A stretch of DNA of 64,000 nt from Atopsyche davidsoni (lineage: Eukaryota > Arthropoda > Insecta > Trichoptera > Hydrobiosidae): assembly GCA_022113835.1 (NCBI GenBank), contig JAILWY010000002.1, forward strand, positions 908,501-972,500. The letters are read 5' to 3'. The notes under the pieces were generated by a model. The model was not told the DNA's origin. It worked only from the letters and a program-made list of their open reading frames with translations, and did not search any database. Positions 1 through 11,520 of this stretch are shown in pieces. Position numbers and translations under genes: made by a program. Position 1 is the first letter of the stretch, and each line of letters begins with the position of its first letter.

Positions 1-290
1 AAGTGGGACTTCAGAAGGAGAAACCTTTTAAGGATTTGCTGGAGTAAGCCAAAATTAATATTTTAAAACATTTTTCAAGCCACCATGGATTCATTTGCAA
101 AAAAAAGATTTCCTTAAGAGCTTTTCTGTGTTACCTTTAAAACAGCGAAATAATACTTATTAATTGAGTTACTTTAAATGGTACAAAAAAATTGCCATAA
201 CAGATTTGTAAACATTATTAAAAACTTATATGAATTTAATTCCTATTTTAGACTTCAAACATGTATAATTCAAGGAAAATTGTCATATTT
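1..290. other. AT-rich non-coding DNA
   Basis: Runs of A and T with only very short open frames. Nothing recognised before the inverted-repeat element that starts near 291. Confidence 0.6.
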
Positions 291-452
291 AAAAACTCAA
301 TATTTTTGACAGAGAATACTTGGTGGAATTCCATTTTAATATTTTTGAATAAAATACTTGAGTGATTTTCCACATTTTCGTTTTTATCGAAACCGGTCAC
401 TAATAAAAACGAAAATGTGGAAAATTACTCAAGTATTTTATTCAAAAATATT
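291..452. repeat. Foldback repeat, family A copy 1 (Penelope-like 3' end?)
   Basis: A 50 bp inverted repeat with one mismatch occupies 338-387 and 403-452, with a 15 nt loop at 388-402 that reads CGAAACCGGTCACTA. The left flank (301-337) contains ACAGAGAATACTTGGTGGAA, a segment found again near 36080 and, reversed, at 43812-43842. The arms carry TTGAGTGATTTTCCACAT, shared with the copy at 43609. The GAAACCGGTCAC loop resembles the hammerhead-like 3' motif known from Penelope-like elements, so this may be two partial element ends joined head to head. The family name is inference; the inverted repeat is seen directly. Confidence 0.7.
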
Positions 453-754
453 ATAATTTTTAAGTCGTTTCAGAAGAGCTTTAAAACATAAAGATCAAAA
501 CTTACTATGAAAACAAATTTACGTGTCGTATATTTGTTAATCTATAATATAAATCTAAAGTATTGACATATCAAATCGTATGCAGTCAGTCAAACAGGCA
601 ACACTAAAAACTGAAAGTATTATAATAAAAATACATAAATTCCTGATTTAAAAATAAATTCTATATACATTTATTTCATAAATATCTTGTTTACTTATAG
701 CGTCATAAATAACAAGTGTGCAGAAATATTTAGATATTTTTCAAGAGGATTATC
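453..754. other. AT-rich non-coding DNA
   Basis: No gene and no repeat recognised between the foldback element and the first GC-rich block. Confidence 0.55.
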
Positions 755-990
755 GCTCATAAAGACTCTCTGGGGGCACGAGGCCCCAATCGCCCAGATC
801 AGTCCACTTTTATCACCCCAAGTTTATATCTGCGATCGGGAATTTGACCCCGGCAATAAAATAAAGTGATCCTCCCCCGGAGAGCCGGCGAGTCCAATAC
901 ATATTTGATTTAATCCTCTCACGACACCAATCTGGAGCTCTTCAATTAGGGAGGTTTTTACCACCCCGAGGTCTTTATATATTTTATTAT
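755..990. other. GC-rich block 1, candidate conserved non-coding element
   Basis: Clearly richer in G+C than both flanks, with every frame interrupted. It contains ATAAA/TTTAT words (758-763, 807-812, 855-865) of the type bound by Caudal or Abd-B class homeodomains. Enhancer function is a guess from composition and motif content only. Confidence 0.3.
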
Positions 991-1554
991 TTACCAAGCT
1001 TAATAGTTTACTATGCTGAAATTTATGGCTGCAGTCAAATGTCTTTCAACCACTATTCATTTATGGCAGTGCTTAAAATTTATTTTTCTGAATTAAGTCA
1101 CTACCAAATATATTTCTTTTTTTTCATTATATTAATTGTTTCTCTTTGGAGATGATTTTCATTATTTAGCTAGATAAGTTTCTTCTATATACTATATATA
1201 CACGCGTGCACGCATACTGTACAATAAAGATTCAATGTTAATCAAAAATGAGGACTCGAAATCTTTATTAGGTCTGCGATTTCTTCCAACGGAACATTAA
1301 TTTGTCGTTTGACACGAAAATCCAATTATTTATTACTAATTGAGTCCACCGAGCCGTGCCTAACATTGAGATGAATTGCCCTAATGAAAAATCTATAGCC
1401 CAATAACGAAACTTATTAATTTTCATGTATATATATAATATTATATATTTACAATGAAAATAACAAATATTTCGTGAAGAAACTCTTCCTGGCTTATACC
1501 AGGTGATTATTTTTTGTACACTGTCACACTGATCGCCTAACAAATAATCCAGCA
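991..1554. other. AT-rich non-coding DNA
   Basis: Includes a short alternating TA stretch near 1190-1202 followed by CACGCGTGCACGCA, and another TA-rich stretch near 1424-1450. No gene seen. Confidence 0.5.
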
Positions 1555-1690
1555 TTATTCCTTCCCTCAGGGATAATCAATCATGGCCCGCTTACTTTTT
1601 TGGGCCACCGTGTCGGTAACAACTGTATTAGATTCGACTTCGGCCTCCAGGGGTGGCGAAGCGTGGCTCGCGGCCATAGTATAGATTTTT
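1555..1690. other. GC-rich block 2, candidate regulatory element
   Basis: TAATCAATCA at 1574-1583 reads TGATTGATTA on the minus strand, matching the Exd/Hox composite form TGATTNAT. No open frame of interest crosses the block. Confidence 0.3.
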
Positions 1691-2499
1691 CAGTACGTAA
1701 TTAATCCTAACTCAAAGCCAGATGCTTTACTTTTGACGAGACATTTCAAACAAAACCTTGAGCTCATACACAATCAGAAATTATGATTAAAGATAGCGTT
1801 AGTATTGCTTATATCACGATCGGAAAAAAAAACATTTTAGTAATTTAGACTTTGTTTTTTTGTTGTTCTGCGTTATATATATATAAATATTTTACCAGAA
1901 TTTTGAATTGTGTTGCGTTTTCGTGTACATTTTGCGTTTCTGGAGGTAAGTCTTTATTGTGCAATATAATGATACCGGCGGGCCGCAGTTGGCAGAGTAA
2001 GGGCACCTTCGGTTCGGCATTGGCTCGATCGACATTTTGGATTGATGTGTCACCACAAAAGTGGAGCTAGACTATCGTACGATCAAATGGTATTTTATAA
2101 TTCATGAAAGCATCTATCATGCGGTAATCAGTCCTGTTCCATGGTGAAAGTAATTATTTTGTCAATGGTTGAGTACGTTCAGAAACTTCCCCGGATAATC
2201 AATAGTTCTTAAATAATAGATTTACGTGCTATCACAAAGGAAAAATAAAATTTATAACGCAGATGAATTGGTTAGTATTTTGAATATTTTACGGTGTTGT
2301 TTTATGTTTCCGACGTTTTGGTCCGGTTTATTAAAATACTTGAAGATGACTCCATTCCCAAGACTGAAACATCGACACTTTCTAACACCAAAGAATCCAG
2401 CAATACTAAACCACATATTTACCTTAACTCGCCCATTTTTTTCCTTCACTTTGTTTTGAGGTTCATTCGAAATGCTTTATACATTTAAATTTACTTTAA
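1691..2499. other. AT-rich DNA with GC-rich block 3 (1930-2090)
   Basis: The block at 1930-2090 includes a consensus 5' splice-site word GAG|GTAAGT (GT at 1946) without a pyrimidine-tract acceptor in front, and a Runx-type ACCACAAA at 2052-2059. The rest is AT-rich, with GGATAATCAAT near 2193. Overlapping short frames at 2226-2488 on both strands look like chance openings. Confidence 0.35.
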
Positions 2500-2870
2500 A
2501 TGATAAATTTTATAAGACTATTTATATCGGGGTTGTTTTATCTTCAAGCCTCAGTGTTATTCTGCCGTTTGGTTATTAAGTTTACAATAACGAGCGGCAT
2601 TTCGTATCACGTCACATGCCGTCATCCAATTTCAAGCTGCGTCCTGTTATGCAAAATAATCACTTGGATAGTGTTACAAGCACGCAAAAGTTTCCCTGGT
2701 ATTATTTTATTAATTACTGTGAAATACCATCGACTAGATAAATTCTTTCCCGGGACGGACCGATTTACTTTGTTATACTGCATATCTAAACAAAAAATAC
2801 GTACACCCAAATACGTACCTCAAAGGATTGAGGGATTTTTCAGTCTGATGGAGTCCTTGAAAAGTTAAAA
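2500..2870 (+). other. Moderately GC-rich block with a 122-codon open frame, probably not coding
   Basis: An ATG-started frame runs from 2500 to a stop at 2866-2868. The translation is rich in I, L, F and S with two hydrophobic stretches, but I recognise no domain. There is no convincing splice context, and another frame is open on the minus strand across 2622-2810. I treat it as a chance frame through a possible conserved non-coding element, which includes TTATGCAAAATAAT near 2647. A short membrane protein cannot be excluded from sequence alone. Confidence 0.3.
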
Positions 2871-4949
2871 TATATAAACTATCAAATATATTGTTATAAT
2901 AAGAAATGAATAAGATATAATTTTTATCACATTTTTTAATTTAAAATAAAATGTACAGACACAACATCAGCCTAAAATTATGTTTAGTGCAATTAGTAAT
3001 GGACATGTTTAAATATATCATATTTTTTTAAAATGCGTCGGGTTATTTTATCACAAGAGAAAAATGATAACTAAATATTTGATTATTAAATATTTTTAAT
3101 AGGGTGGAATTTCATTTCAATATTATTTTAAAAAATATATTTTTTTATAGTATGCTTAAATAAATTTGACTAGATGTGTCTATCGATTAAGTAAACATAT
3201 ATATTATAATAAAAACAAGGAGCTCACATTTAAAGACATTTTAATAAAATATATGTTTAACATATGATATATAAATATTATTTATATACAAATGACAGTG
3301 ACCTCATAACCGAGATTACCTTGGCAGGACCAGCTTTTCAATTCAGCTTTTGCAAGCCTCATGACCAATTAAATATGATAAATTATAAAGCATTGTTTTA
3401 TATAAGAAAACGAACAAGAAATGACAATTTAACATTTATATTCATCTTTATAATGTATTTCTTTATTAACGAAATGTATTGAAAATAAATAACAAGATAT
3501 CATTCAAATTAAAGTCGTGAGTTATGATTAAGCATATTGTAAGAATTACGTCATTCTTTTATATGATCCAATCAATGAATCAAATCAATTGATACAAAGA
3601 TATTAGTAAAAAATGTGTATCATTTGATACAATCTCATTATTATTTTTTTTTGTGATATATTTATATATTTATTACACAGCAATAAAATTTTAAAATAAA
3701 ACATCTTAGTTTTGTTTTAACAGGTATCTTAAGAGCTTCATTGCAGATCGACTACCTGAAATTGATTTTAGTTATTGGATACTTGCGTTTTTTTTTAAAT
3801 TATATAAAAGCAATGCTTTTTGTATCAATGTTTATGCATACCTGTATGAAAAGACTTTTTTATTTTTTTTGTTTTATCCTAATGCATTTAAGACTATTTC
3901 TATTGATCGGACACAAAAAATGTTCAACATTTATCTTTGATTATTCAATTAAGGATTAGCAAAAAGTGAAAGAGTATCACAATACAATATTTTATACTTA
4001 ATTTTTCATTGTTTATCAAATCATTCAAATAATTGAACATCATAATCATCCAAGTGAAAATGATAAATCCATTTATGAAGTTGAAATAATCTCTGACTGA
4101 AGACACGGACTCTACCTGACTCTCTTTTTTTTATAGCCTTCACTTTTATTTAAATTAATGTACTTTTTTATACAACAGAAGCTTGTTTAATGGTACAAAA
4201 CAGAAATTGTGTTTTCTAAGTGATTTAACATAATTTCTCATATTGTAGAAACAAAAGAACAAAATACTTTTAGCGATTTTTTTGCTTCCCTTATTTTATA
4301 TTCTGTATTGTCTTACGCCAGAAATCCTATAAAGAATGACGGATTCTTGAGAGGGAAAAAATATGTTTACGCAATGACGTAAAATTAAATTTATATGAAA
4401 TTACTAGGAACTTTTTCAAAGAAAATGAACAAAACAATTTTGTTTTTTAATGTAAATTATTTTACAAGATAAAACAGCAACAGTCCTCCTAAGAATACAT
4501 TCTTGGAAAAATCATTTCAAATGATAACATGCGATTTATACGCAAGGATTCGTTTCTTTCATTTTTATACATAACATAATATAAAGTTGATTTAAATAAA
4601 TAATTCAATTTATTTTTGAAAAAAAAAAAAATTATTCAATTTAAACTTGTGTTGTATATAAATAAAAGGTTTCAACGTTTTATTTTCTTCCTAATGTATG
4701 TAATGGTTTAACATGTAGTTAAATATAAACTTTAATTTATAATAAGTATCAATGCAAGTAATGATACTATTTCATAGCAAAATATTTGATATTTTTTATT
4801 CAGTTTGAAAAGAAATTTTAAATGTTCAAATACATTTTTTTTCATTTAAAAGATACCTTTTTGGACATATGTGCTCATTTTATATGTTTGAAAGGAAAAA
4901 TCTTAAATACTTTGCGAATTAATTATTTCGTACTTTATTTAATAAAATA
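2871..4949. other. 2.1 kb of AT-rich DNA
   Basis: Long T and A runs (for example a 14-base A run near 4619) and low-complexity ATT/TAA sequence. Short frames at 3264-3482 and 3741-3959 translate to strings of F, I, Y and L typical of AT-rich noise. TTTTGTTTTAACAG followed by GTATCT at about 3709-3728 is a weak version of the recursive splice form. Nothing else recognised. Confidence 0.5.
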
Positions 4950-4980
4950 AACTAAACATTTGTTTTTGTTTCAGGTAAGT
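4950..4980 (+). promoter_or_regulatory. Candidate recursive splice site 1
   Basis: AACTAAAC (4950-4957) is a good branch-point word. It is followed by a T-rich tract, TTTCAG ending at 4974, and directly GTAAGT at 4975-4980. A 3' splice site abutting a perfect 5' splice site is the ratchet-point form described in giant Drosophila introns. If used, the upstream exon would splice here and regenerate a donor with no exon added. It implies a + strand transcript. Confidence 0.5.
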
Positions 4981-5369
4981 TTACAAAAATGCAGAAAACA
5001 GCAAGTTGAGCGATATAACAGATAACAGGTATTCTGCAACTTTTCAAACTTTAAGAGCTTTTACCACCCCATCGACCTTAGCGGCGCCAATCATGCAAAA
5101 TAGTTTTCAGATAAAATTATATCTATAGCCATTGACAAAAAACGTAACTTTCAGAATTCAAAAATATTATTATTTTCGCATTTGTTTAAAATAAATATTT
5201 TATCTATTTCTGAAATACAAAAATAAAAATATATTGTGCTGTCTATCACAAAAAATATCACTTTGAGAAACAAATACTTTTTTTTAACGGTGCTGTCTTA
5301 CGATGAGATATATATTTTTATGCCTGCTTACACAGTATGATCGTTATGTATGTATGTATTACACAGTAT
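4981..5369. other. AT-rich DNA with a small GC patch
   Basis: A patch near 5060-5105 contains GCGGCGCCAATCATGCAAAA. The remainder is AT-rich with ATGTATGTATGT-like repeats near 5345. No gene. Confidence 0.45.
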
Positions 5370-5800
5370 GGCGTTATATCATTGCAGCCAAGGGCTCCTA
5401 CGGATAATCAATAGTAGTTTTCTTGTATTACTTAAAACACAACTTTTTGCTTTTCTCTCTATTATATGAAAACAAATCATCCATTGTATAACAATAAAAT
5501 TTTCAGGCCAGATTCACATCGATAGCAATGTCTTTTTGAAGAAAAATCTCGAACCGGTGACCTGTTGCTCTAAAAGTCGATTTTCAGCATCGCGACTACG
5601 GAAGAGACCCCCATAAATTCTGTTGCAGCCATAAATTCAGAGATATCATATTTCGGGGCGACACACCCTTTCTTAATCTGGAGGCACCGCTTACAACAGA
5701 ATAAGAGTTTAGAAAAAATATCCCTGGGGAGGAAAAAATATTAAATGTTATCCTCCCCTTTGTGCCTCAGCGAACCTGAACGTCAATTAATGGATTGATT
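5370..5800. other. GC-rich block 4, candidate conserved non-coding element
   Basis: Two denser segments, at 5380-5430 (with GGATAATCAATAG, the third occurrence of GGATAATCAA in the first 5.5 kb) and at 5510-5790. CATAAATTC occurs twice about 23 bp apart near 5611 and 5634. No reading frame is maintained. Confidence 0.3.
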
Positions 5801-6119
5801 TAATACCCTCAGTTAGATTCCTATCATTGCTTAGTATTTTTACTATTATTATTGTTGAGCCTAGCACTTAACCAGTAAAGAAATCATTTTTACTTGCTAA
5901 AACATCGAAAAATGTTTTCGTTCTTTATTTTAGAAGACGTTTCTATTTTAATGTTTAATCACCAATATAATTTCATTTATAAAATCTAAAATATTCTAAC
6001 TGCTAATAAATAAATCTATATTTAAGTCCGATTAATTTTTAGTTAAGAAATTTAACACTTGTACACTACAGATAAAAAAATCCCAGTTTTTCTTGTACTT
6101 TATGCATGAATACATATAA
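5801..6119. other. AT-rich non-coding DNA
   Basis: No gene or repeat recognised. Confidence 0.5.
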
Positions 6120-6320
6120 ATACAAAGTGATCAATGTAGACCTGTAAGGGTGATAAGTGCAGATTTTATAAGCATTTAATAATTTAAAGGGATGACAACT
6201 TCGGGAGGTTTTCCTCTGCAACAGACATGTTCAAGGAATTTAAGCCAACTGGTTGAGATAAGTATCGGCATTGCGTGTTATGAGAGAAACAAACTTTTCC
6301 TGACGAGGGTATTATCAAAC
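6120..6320. other. GC-rich block 5
   Basis: Less AT-rich than its flanks; TTCAAGGAA near 6231 resembles an FTZ-F1 type monomer site. No coding evidence. Confidence 0.25.
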
Positions 6321-6949
6321 TTTTTGAGACTTGGGTATAATAATATTATTGTTTAAGGATATCCAGTTCAATTTTAAATAGAAATCGCGTTAAATCTAGT
6401 AAATTTTTCAACTGGGTGATAATTTTCCTTTTTTTTACAATAAAAATAACTACATATTTTCTACCACAAATATCATTAGCTAATGGCAAAAAAGCCGATT
6501 TTTTTTTATCTGTGCACCTAATCTATTAAATACTAATTGAGAATATGTTTAACCTATTTGTTTTATAGCAATTTATTATTTATACGTATAGAAAATTGCG
6601 TTTTAATTGTATTGAGAAAAATATCACAGCTGGTTTTGATGCTCATAAGTAGAAATAATTTAATCTAAACTATGCAAAACAAAAAAAAATAAAATTTTGT
6701 TTTACCATATATTATAAAATCTAGTTTATAATTTAACTTTTGCACGAATCTTTAAAGCTATATTTTTGACTTCTTAGATCTAACACGTCGATTTATGGCG
6801 TCTTTGATAAAACCGCTCTTTTCCAAATTTTATTGCATTTCAATATAACGTAAATATAATATATTATAATGCAGAAATTTATGCTATAAAATTAATGGAT
6901 ATATCATATTTTATTTATATAATGATAATATTATTCGTTCCTCGCATGT
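6321..6949. other. AT-rich DNA with a short motif-bearing patch
   Basis: A patch at 6780-6830 holds TTTATGGC (6792-6799, Abd-B type) and CTTTGAT (6802-6808, TCF type) three bases apart. The rest is AT-rich without recognised features. Confidence 0.3.
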
Positions 6950-7165
6950 AAAATATGACAGTTTGGCGGAAAGCACTCGGCATATAGACAGATTAATCTT
7001 CGGCAAGGTCGTGTGAACCAAAACGTCTGGATTTGCATTCAAATCACTAATAAAACCTAACAAAATGTATCTCGGCGAGGTATGCTCAAATCTTTATTAC
7101 GACTGACGTATTTACTTCTGTCCGTTACATAAAACTACCAAGATTGTGGCATATCGAACAAACTA
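6950..7165. other. GC-rich block 6, candidate regulatory element
   Basis: Contains GATTAATC near 6990, an ATTTGCAT octamer at 7031-7038 and several ATAAAA words. No frame or repeat. Regulatory role is inference. Confidence 0.3.
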
Positions 7166-7519
7166 ACCAAAAATCTAGCTGTGCAGTAAAATTATTTGTA
7201 AAAAAAGATTCGGTAGTCCTTATGCTACTAAGAAAAACTTACTTGGGAAAAATTACTAAAAATGGAAAAAATTATTATTTCCCAAAAGACGATAAATAAA
7301 CTTTACTTTCACTTTCACAACTTCCAGTAAGTTTTTAACTACTGTGATAGTGAACTTGTGTAGCTGATGTATAAAATTTTGACAAATATTTTTGTGAATG
7401 TGTTTCCTTTAAAAATAAAATTTTCTGAGAGAGTAAATAATGCAAAAAAAATGTCACCCATAAAAAACTGGTTTATGTTGTAATACTACCCATACGTAAT
7501 TTTTTAATGAAAATCAAAC
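7166..7519. other. AT-rich non-coding DNA
   Basis: Nothing recognised. Confidence 0.5.
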
Positions 7520-7563
7520 TTAAATAGTATTCATTAAATTTTTTTTTAATGAATACTATTTAA
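7520..7563. repeat. Perfect 19 bp hairpin
   Basis: TTAAATAGTATTCATTAAA (7520-7538) is exactly inverted at 7545-7563 around a six-T loop. It could be a small replication-slippage palindrome; there is no associated gene. Confidence 0.85.
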
Positions 7564-8039
7564 CTGTTACCTTTCAGGATTCAAGTCTATTGGATAAATT
7601 TATAAATATTTGAAACGAATATTTTAAAACCTATCATGACTTTGGCATGCAATGACAGCTTGATTTGCCTGAACCCAAAAAAAATTTGTAAACTGAATTT
7701 AGGCATATCGACACTTGCAGGAGTTATTATTTTGATAAGTCCACAAAAACGAGGTGCATTGATTTTATACTTAAAAAATAATGATTAATAATCTCATTAC
7801 GTTGCATTTCCTTTGTAGTTCAATTGACAAGAGCACCGGGCCGCGATTTTTGTGAGTGGGTCTGTCCACTTTTTTTTTTCTTTTAATGTTTTTCCGTCGT
7901 TTCTATCAAAAAACATTCAAGGGCAAATAATTGATATTTTATAAAAAAATCACATTATTTGTTTTTGATTTTTCATTATTAAATATATGTTTAAAAATCA
8001 TTTTATAATATATTTTGTAGCTTTTCATTTTATGTGGCA
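7564..8039. other. AT-rich DNA
   Basis: A small richer patch lies at 7800-7870. Nothing else recognised. Confidence 0.45.
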
Positions 8040-8300
8040 GAAATAACATTGCGTATAAACGACTGTCAGTCTATCACGCGTAATTTTGAAATTAATTTTA
8101 TATGGACCACAAGGACTTGAGCGGTTTTTTTTATGTTACCGTGGTTTATTGCCTCTTGGATTATGTAGGACGGCTTTAAGTGGATTAGTCCATCATTGAT
8201 GTTCAAATTGAAGATGTTATTCAGATACATATAATTTGGGGCCTATCTGACATGCGAATGACCAAATATATGATTGATGGCACAAGTTGGTAATTATTTG
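8040..8300. other. GC-rich block 7, candidate regulatory element
   Basis: Holds a Runx-type ACCACAA (8106-8112), GGATTA (8182-8187, Bicoid/Otx type) and TGATTGATGG (8271-8280, Exd/Labial-type composite). Motif density is suggestive, not proof. Confidence 0.3.
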
Positions 8301-8535
8301 ATTGGTTTTAAACTATATATGCGCAGAATCTGATATTTCGACATGACGTAATTTTAAATAAATATTGATTTATAACTGTCTAGGAACCATATATTTAATT
8401 ATAGTTTCAAACTACCTACGATCTAAATTATATATAAGAAGTTGGGTCAGCCTTAAAATCGTGTATCTCAATTTAATTTTAACAGTTGTTATTTATCTAA
8501 AAGCATCTTAATGATGTTTGTGAATGCTAGCAGTA

Positions 8536-8911
8536 CAGTAGTGAACAACAAAAAAAGGTTTTGAATTTTTGGTCAACTTATTATTATACAAATCCGGAAG
8601 TACGGGATCTCCAATATCATTTGAATTAATCACTTTTATTCTTAGAACACTTTATGCAATATTACATGTTATTTTAACTGAAAAATACATCTATTGTCTT
8701 TTGGGTAGCGTTCCTTTTACGTTCTTGCAAAATACGTTCATAACACCCAACGCTGTTTTTAATTGTTATGAGAAGTCAATGACTACATTATGTTCATACA
8801 TATTCTTAAAATAAGAAATTCGCGTAATGCGAGGCATTTTATCGCGAAATTTGAAATTCGCGTTATAGTGAAACCGCGCATAACGGGGTCGCGTAAAGCG
8901 TGGTATTACTG
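8536..8911. mobile_element. pogo/Tigger-like MITE, copy A
   Basis: The right end (minus strand) begins CAGTAATACCACGCTTTACG and is followed outward by TA at 8912-8913, the target duplication of pogo and Tc1/mariner elements. The inside (8640-8830) is the reverse complement of the element at 22990-23303 with high identity, including the shared segment AAAATACATCTATTGTCTTT. The left end, CAGTAGTG after a TA at 8534-8535, is poorly preserved, so that boundary is uncertain. Extra CGCG-rich sequence at 8816-8890 is an extended version of the terminal region. There is no transposase frame, so it is non-autonomous and old. Confidence 0.75.
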
Positions 8912-8985
8912 TAATTTAATTTCATGTTTGAAAGCCTTGATTTTTGAATTTATCAAATTTATTATTAATAACTTTAAATAAAATA

Positions 8986-9165
8986 ATGCGTTGCGGCGGT
9001 AATAACTCAGCGTGAGTAGTCATGCCATCCGCGATCGTATCTCTCCTCGGGCAAACGAATTGTAAAAAAATACAAATTGCCTCGCCCGCGGCCATTAATA
9101 AATTAGCGGACAAATATAAATCCCGTCGTTCACATTGATATGTCGCTGTACCGTGTCGGGTAAAC
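8986..9165. other. GC-rich block 8, candidate conserved non-coding element
   Basis: GC-rich segment directly downstream of MITE copy A, containing CTCGCCCGCGGCCATTAATA. A minus-strand frame across 8922-9167 has no recognisable domain. Confidence 0.3.
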
Positions 9166-10589
9166 ATAGCAATAAATATTCGAATAACTTATTTTACCAA
9201 CATGCATGCAAATCCATAGTTTGTTTATTTATTTTAAACTGTTTGCAATTATATGAGTGTAATTGCAGTTTGTTAGGAATTAATAAATAAAACAGAAATA
9301 TCTACGCATACTCTTAAGGGTCTAGGTCCCAGTAATCGAGTATTTTTGATCATTTTCTAGTCCGTTTTGCGAAAAATCCACTTCACCAATCAAAAAAATT
9401 TAAATGTTAAAAGTTTGATACATGCCTTCTTCCGAACAGAATATATTTTTAATTCTTATAAATTTACTGTTAATATGATAAATATGTGTTTTTCCGATTG
9501 ATGTGTAGGAATTTGGAGATTCGTCATATCCCTTTTCCAAGAGTCCTAAACATTTAAAAGTCTGTTTTAAAATTGTAATTAAAAGATTAAGTGTAAACAC
9601 TGTGCGATATATTATTTTAAAAAATAAAAAATCTTTAAGAAACTTTGGTTTTGAAAAGTCGTCATTTTATCCAATTTTTCAACACCTTCATGATTTTATT
9701 TTACCCTAAAAATGGACGTTAATTAAATAATAAAAAGAAGATATATATAATTTATAGTTTTTTCAATATTCTGTAAAAAAATCAACTTTCGACATAGAAA
9801 AATAAAGTGACAATTAAATTAATTAAATGACACGATTTCGCCAGGTAATGGTCCAACCGGACACCAGAGGCAATTAAAAGGCTAGAAGCAACTGCCTTAG
9901 TGAAATCGAAGAGCTATTTTCACAAACTTCCGGTCAAGAATATACAATAAATTATTTATTAATAAAACATTCTTATTTATGTTTATTGTATATATATATA
10001 ATTTAATGAAATTTTCTGAGATTCGAACACTCATGCCGGGTAAATTATTCCGTACTTTTGATTAACGTGTTTATTTCTTCTTAGTTACAGTAAAAACGCT
10101 GCTCAAATAGAACTCTGAGGGTCCAAATTCTATTGGTGTCGTAATAAAATATTTGTTTTCATGTGTGAATCGATAAGCTAAGTGTTTTAAATAGAATATT
10201 TTCCCTTTTGCATTGCTCTTTTTTTTATCATAAAAAAATAACGTTGCAAAAGATAATTGATTCGTTAGGAAGTCAACGATGTTGATTTTTCCTTCACAAG
10301 ACAGCTTACTCAGGCGTCTGTATGGGCCGGTCAAACAGAACATTCAGCGTTTAGTTTACACAAGTTGTCGGATGCGAGAGTTTGGATATTTTATGTAACA
10401 AGTAGAACATATTAAAATATTTTTTTAAATACTAGAGCATGTAAGACGTGCGAATAGATGTATTTTGAGTCGATGCAATGATACTTGCAATGCAATTATG
10501 CAATGATGATGATGAAATATAGAAATACACCTTCTATAAAAACAACCAACATGAAAAGGCATACGACAAATATATTAAGATATACTTTA
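9166..10589. other. AT-rich DNA with small GC patch and a possible tRNA-like relic
   Basis: A patch at 9835-9935 is richer in G+C. On the minus strand near 10015-10045 GTGTTCGAATCTCA resembles a tRNA T-arm (B box), with no matching A box. The minus-strand frame at 10071-10343 has no known motif. Confidence 0.35.
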
Positions 10590-10663
10590 TTTGTAAGTCC
10601 TTTTGCCTTTTAAGACTTCAAATAGACTTGAAACTCTTAAAAGGCAAATACGAGTATTACAAA
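10590..10663 (+). ncRNA. Pre-miRNA-like hairpin (unproven)
   Basis: The 74 nt segment folds on paper as TTTGTAA/TTACAAA at the base, an asymmetric internal loop, a perfect 13 bp stem (TTTGCCTTTTAAG with CTTAAAAGGCAAA), a small internal loop, TTCAA/TTGAA and a short apical loop. Size and shape fit a microRNA precursor. The arm sequence matches no microRNA I know, and AT-rich DNA gives many chance hairpins. The complement could also be the transcribed strand. Confidence 0.25.
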
Positions 10664-11190
10664 TTCACAAGTATTTCGTAAATACCTGCAGTAAAATTAT
10701 TTTAATTTATTTGTTTTAAAGCTCTAACTGCATCCTATAAATTGCTTTAGATTTATCCCCGATGATAATGAACAATAAATAATTTTAAGGTCAACGATGA
10801 ATACATAAAACGTAAGAAACAACCATGGGTTTATTTTTAACAAAAACTCTAAGAGTCAAATCTACACCTATAGACTATTGTAACTGACAACTCATAGTCT
10901 TTCAACAACCTAATCTTTAGTTTTATTGAGTACAAGATACGTGTATCTGTATAAGTTTCTTTTATGAAAATTCTATTCAATACTTATTGAAATCTCTTAC
11001 TTAAGATTATATTAAAGTACTTTGAATAAAATAAACTATTAAATACAGATATTGGCAAAATAACTCTAACAATTTTGGTTTCAGGAAAAATAAGTTAAAT
11101 AAGCTGTCATTCACAAATATTCCATTGATAAGGAAATAGACGTATAAAAGAGTTGATATTAATTTACATAATATAAATTACAGGGGAGTC
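10664..11190. other. AT-rich non-coding DNA
   Basis: Nothing recognised. Confidence 0.5.
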
Positions 11191-11520
11191 TTAATAAGAG
11201 TTGAAAGCAGCGCTAACCTTCAACCCCAAAAAGATCACAGGGGATGTTTTATATCAAGTATAATTGTAACAGATGACAGGGACAAGCATTTCGAATAAAT
11301 TTGGCTTTTTTCAAAGTGTTGCGAATTAATTGTCATTTGCATGTTTTATTCCCTTTAATGGGATGCCGGCTCGCAGGCTACGACCTTTAGTAATGAAGGA
11401 CGAGGGCGGGTTCGACCTGGAAAGGTTTCATTTTGCATCGTTACCCGGGAATACGAAAAAACTCTTTAAAAAGGTCAAAACGCACGCGACGGCAGTTCTA
11501 GCAAAGTAAAGGTAAGAACA
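11191..11520. other. GC-rich block 9, candidate conserved non-coding element
   Basis: Denser at 11330-11500, with an ATTTGCAT octamer at 11335-11342, GGATGCCGGCTCGCAGGCTA near 11361, and a donor-like AAAG|GTAAGA at its right edge (near 11510) but no acceptor. No frame recognised. Confidence 0.3.

Noticed and set aside
1941..1951. GAG|GTAAGT as a fifth recursive site.
   Set aside because: The base before AG is G and no pyrimidine-rich tract precedes it; at best a 5' splice site.
2500..2868. 122-codon ATG frame as a real gene.
   Set aside because: No recognisable domain, no transcript signals, opposite-strand frame also open, composition of a non-coding block.
6626..6648. TATCACAGCTGGTTTTGATG resembles the miR-2/13 family mature sequence (seed ATCACAG).
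   Set aside because: No complementary 5' arm lies within 100 nt upstream or downstream, so no precursor hairpin can form.
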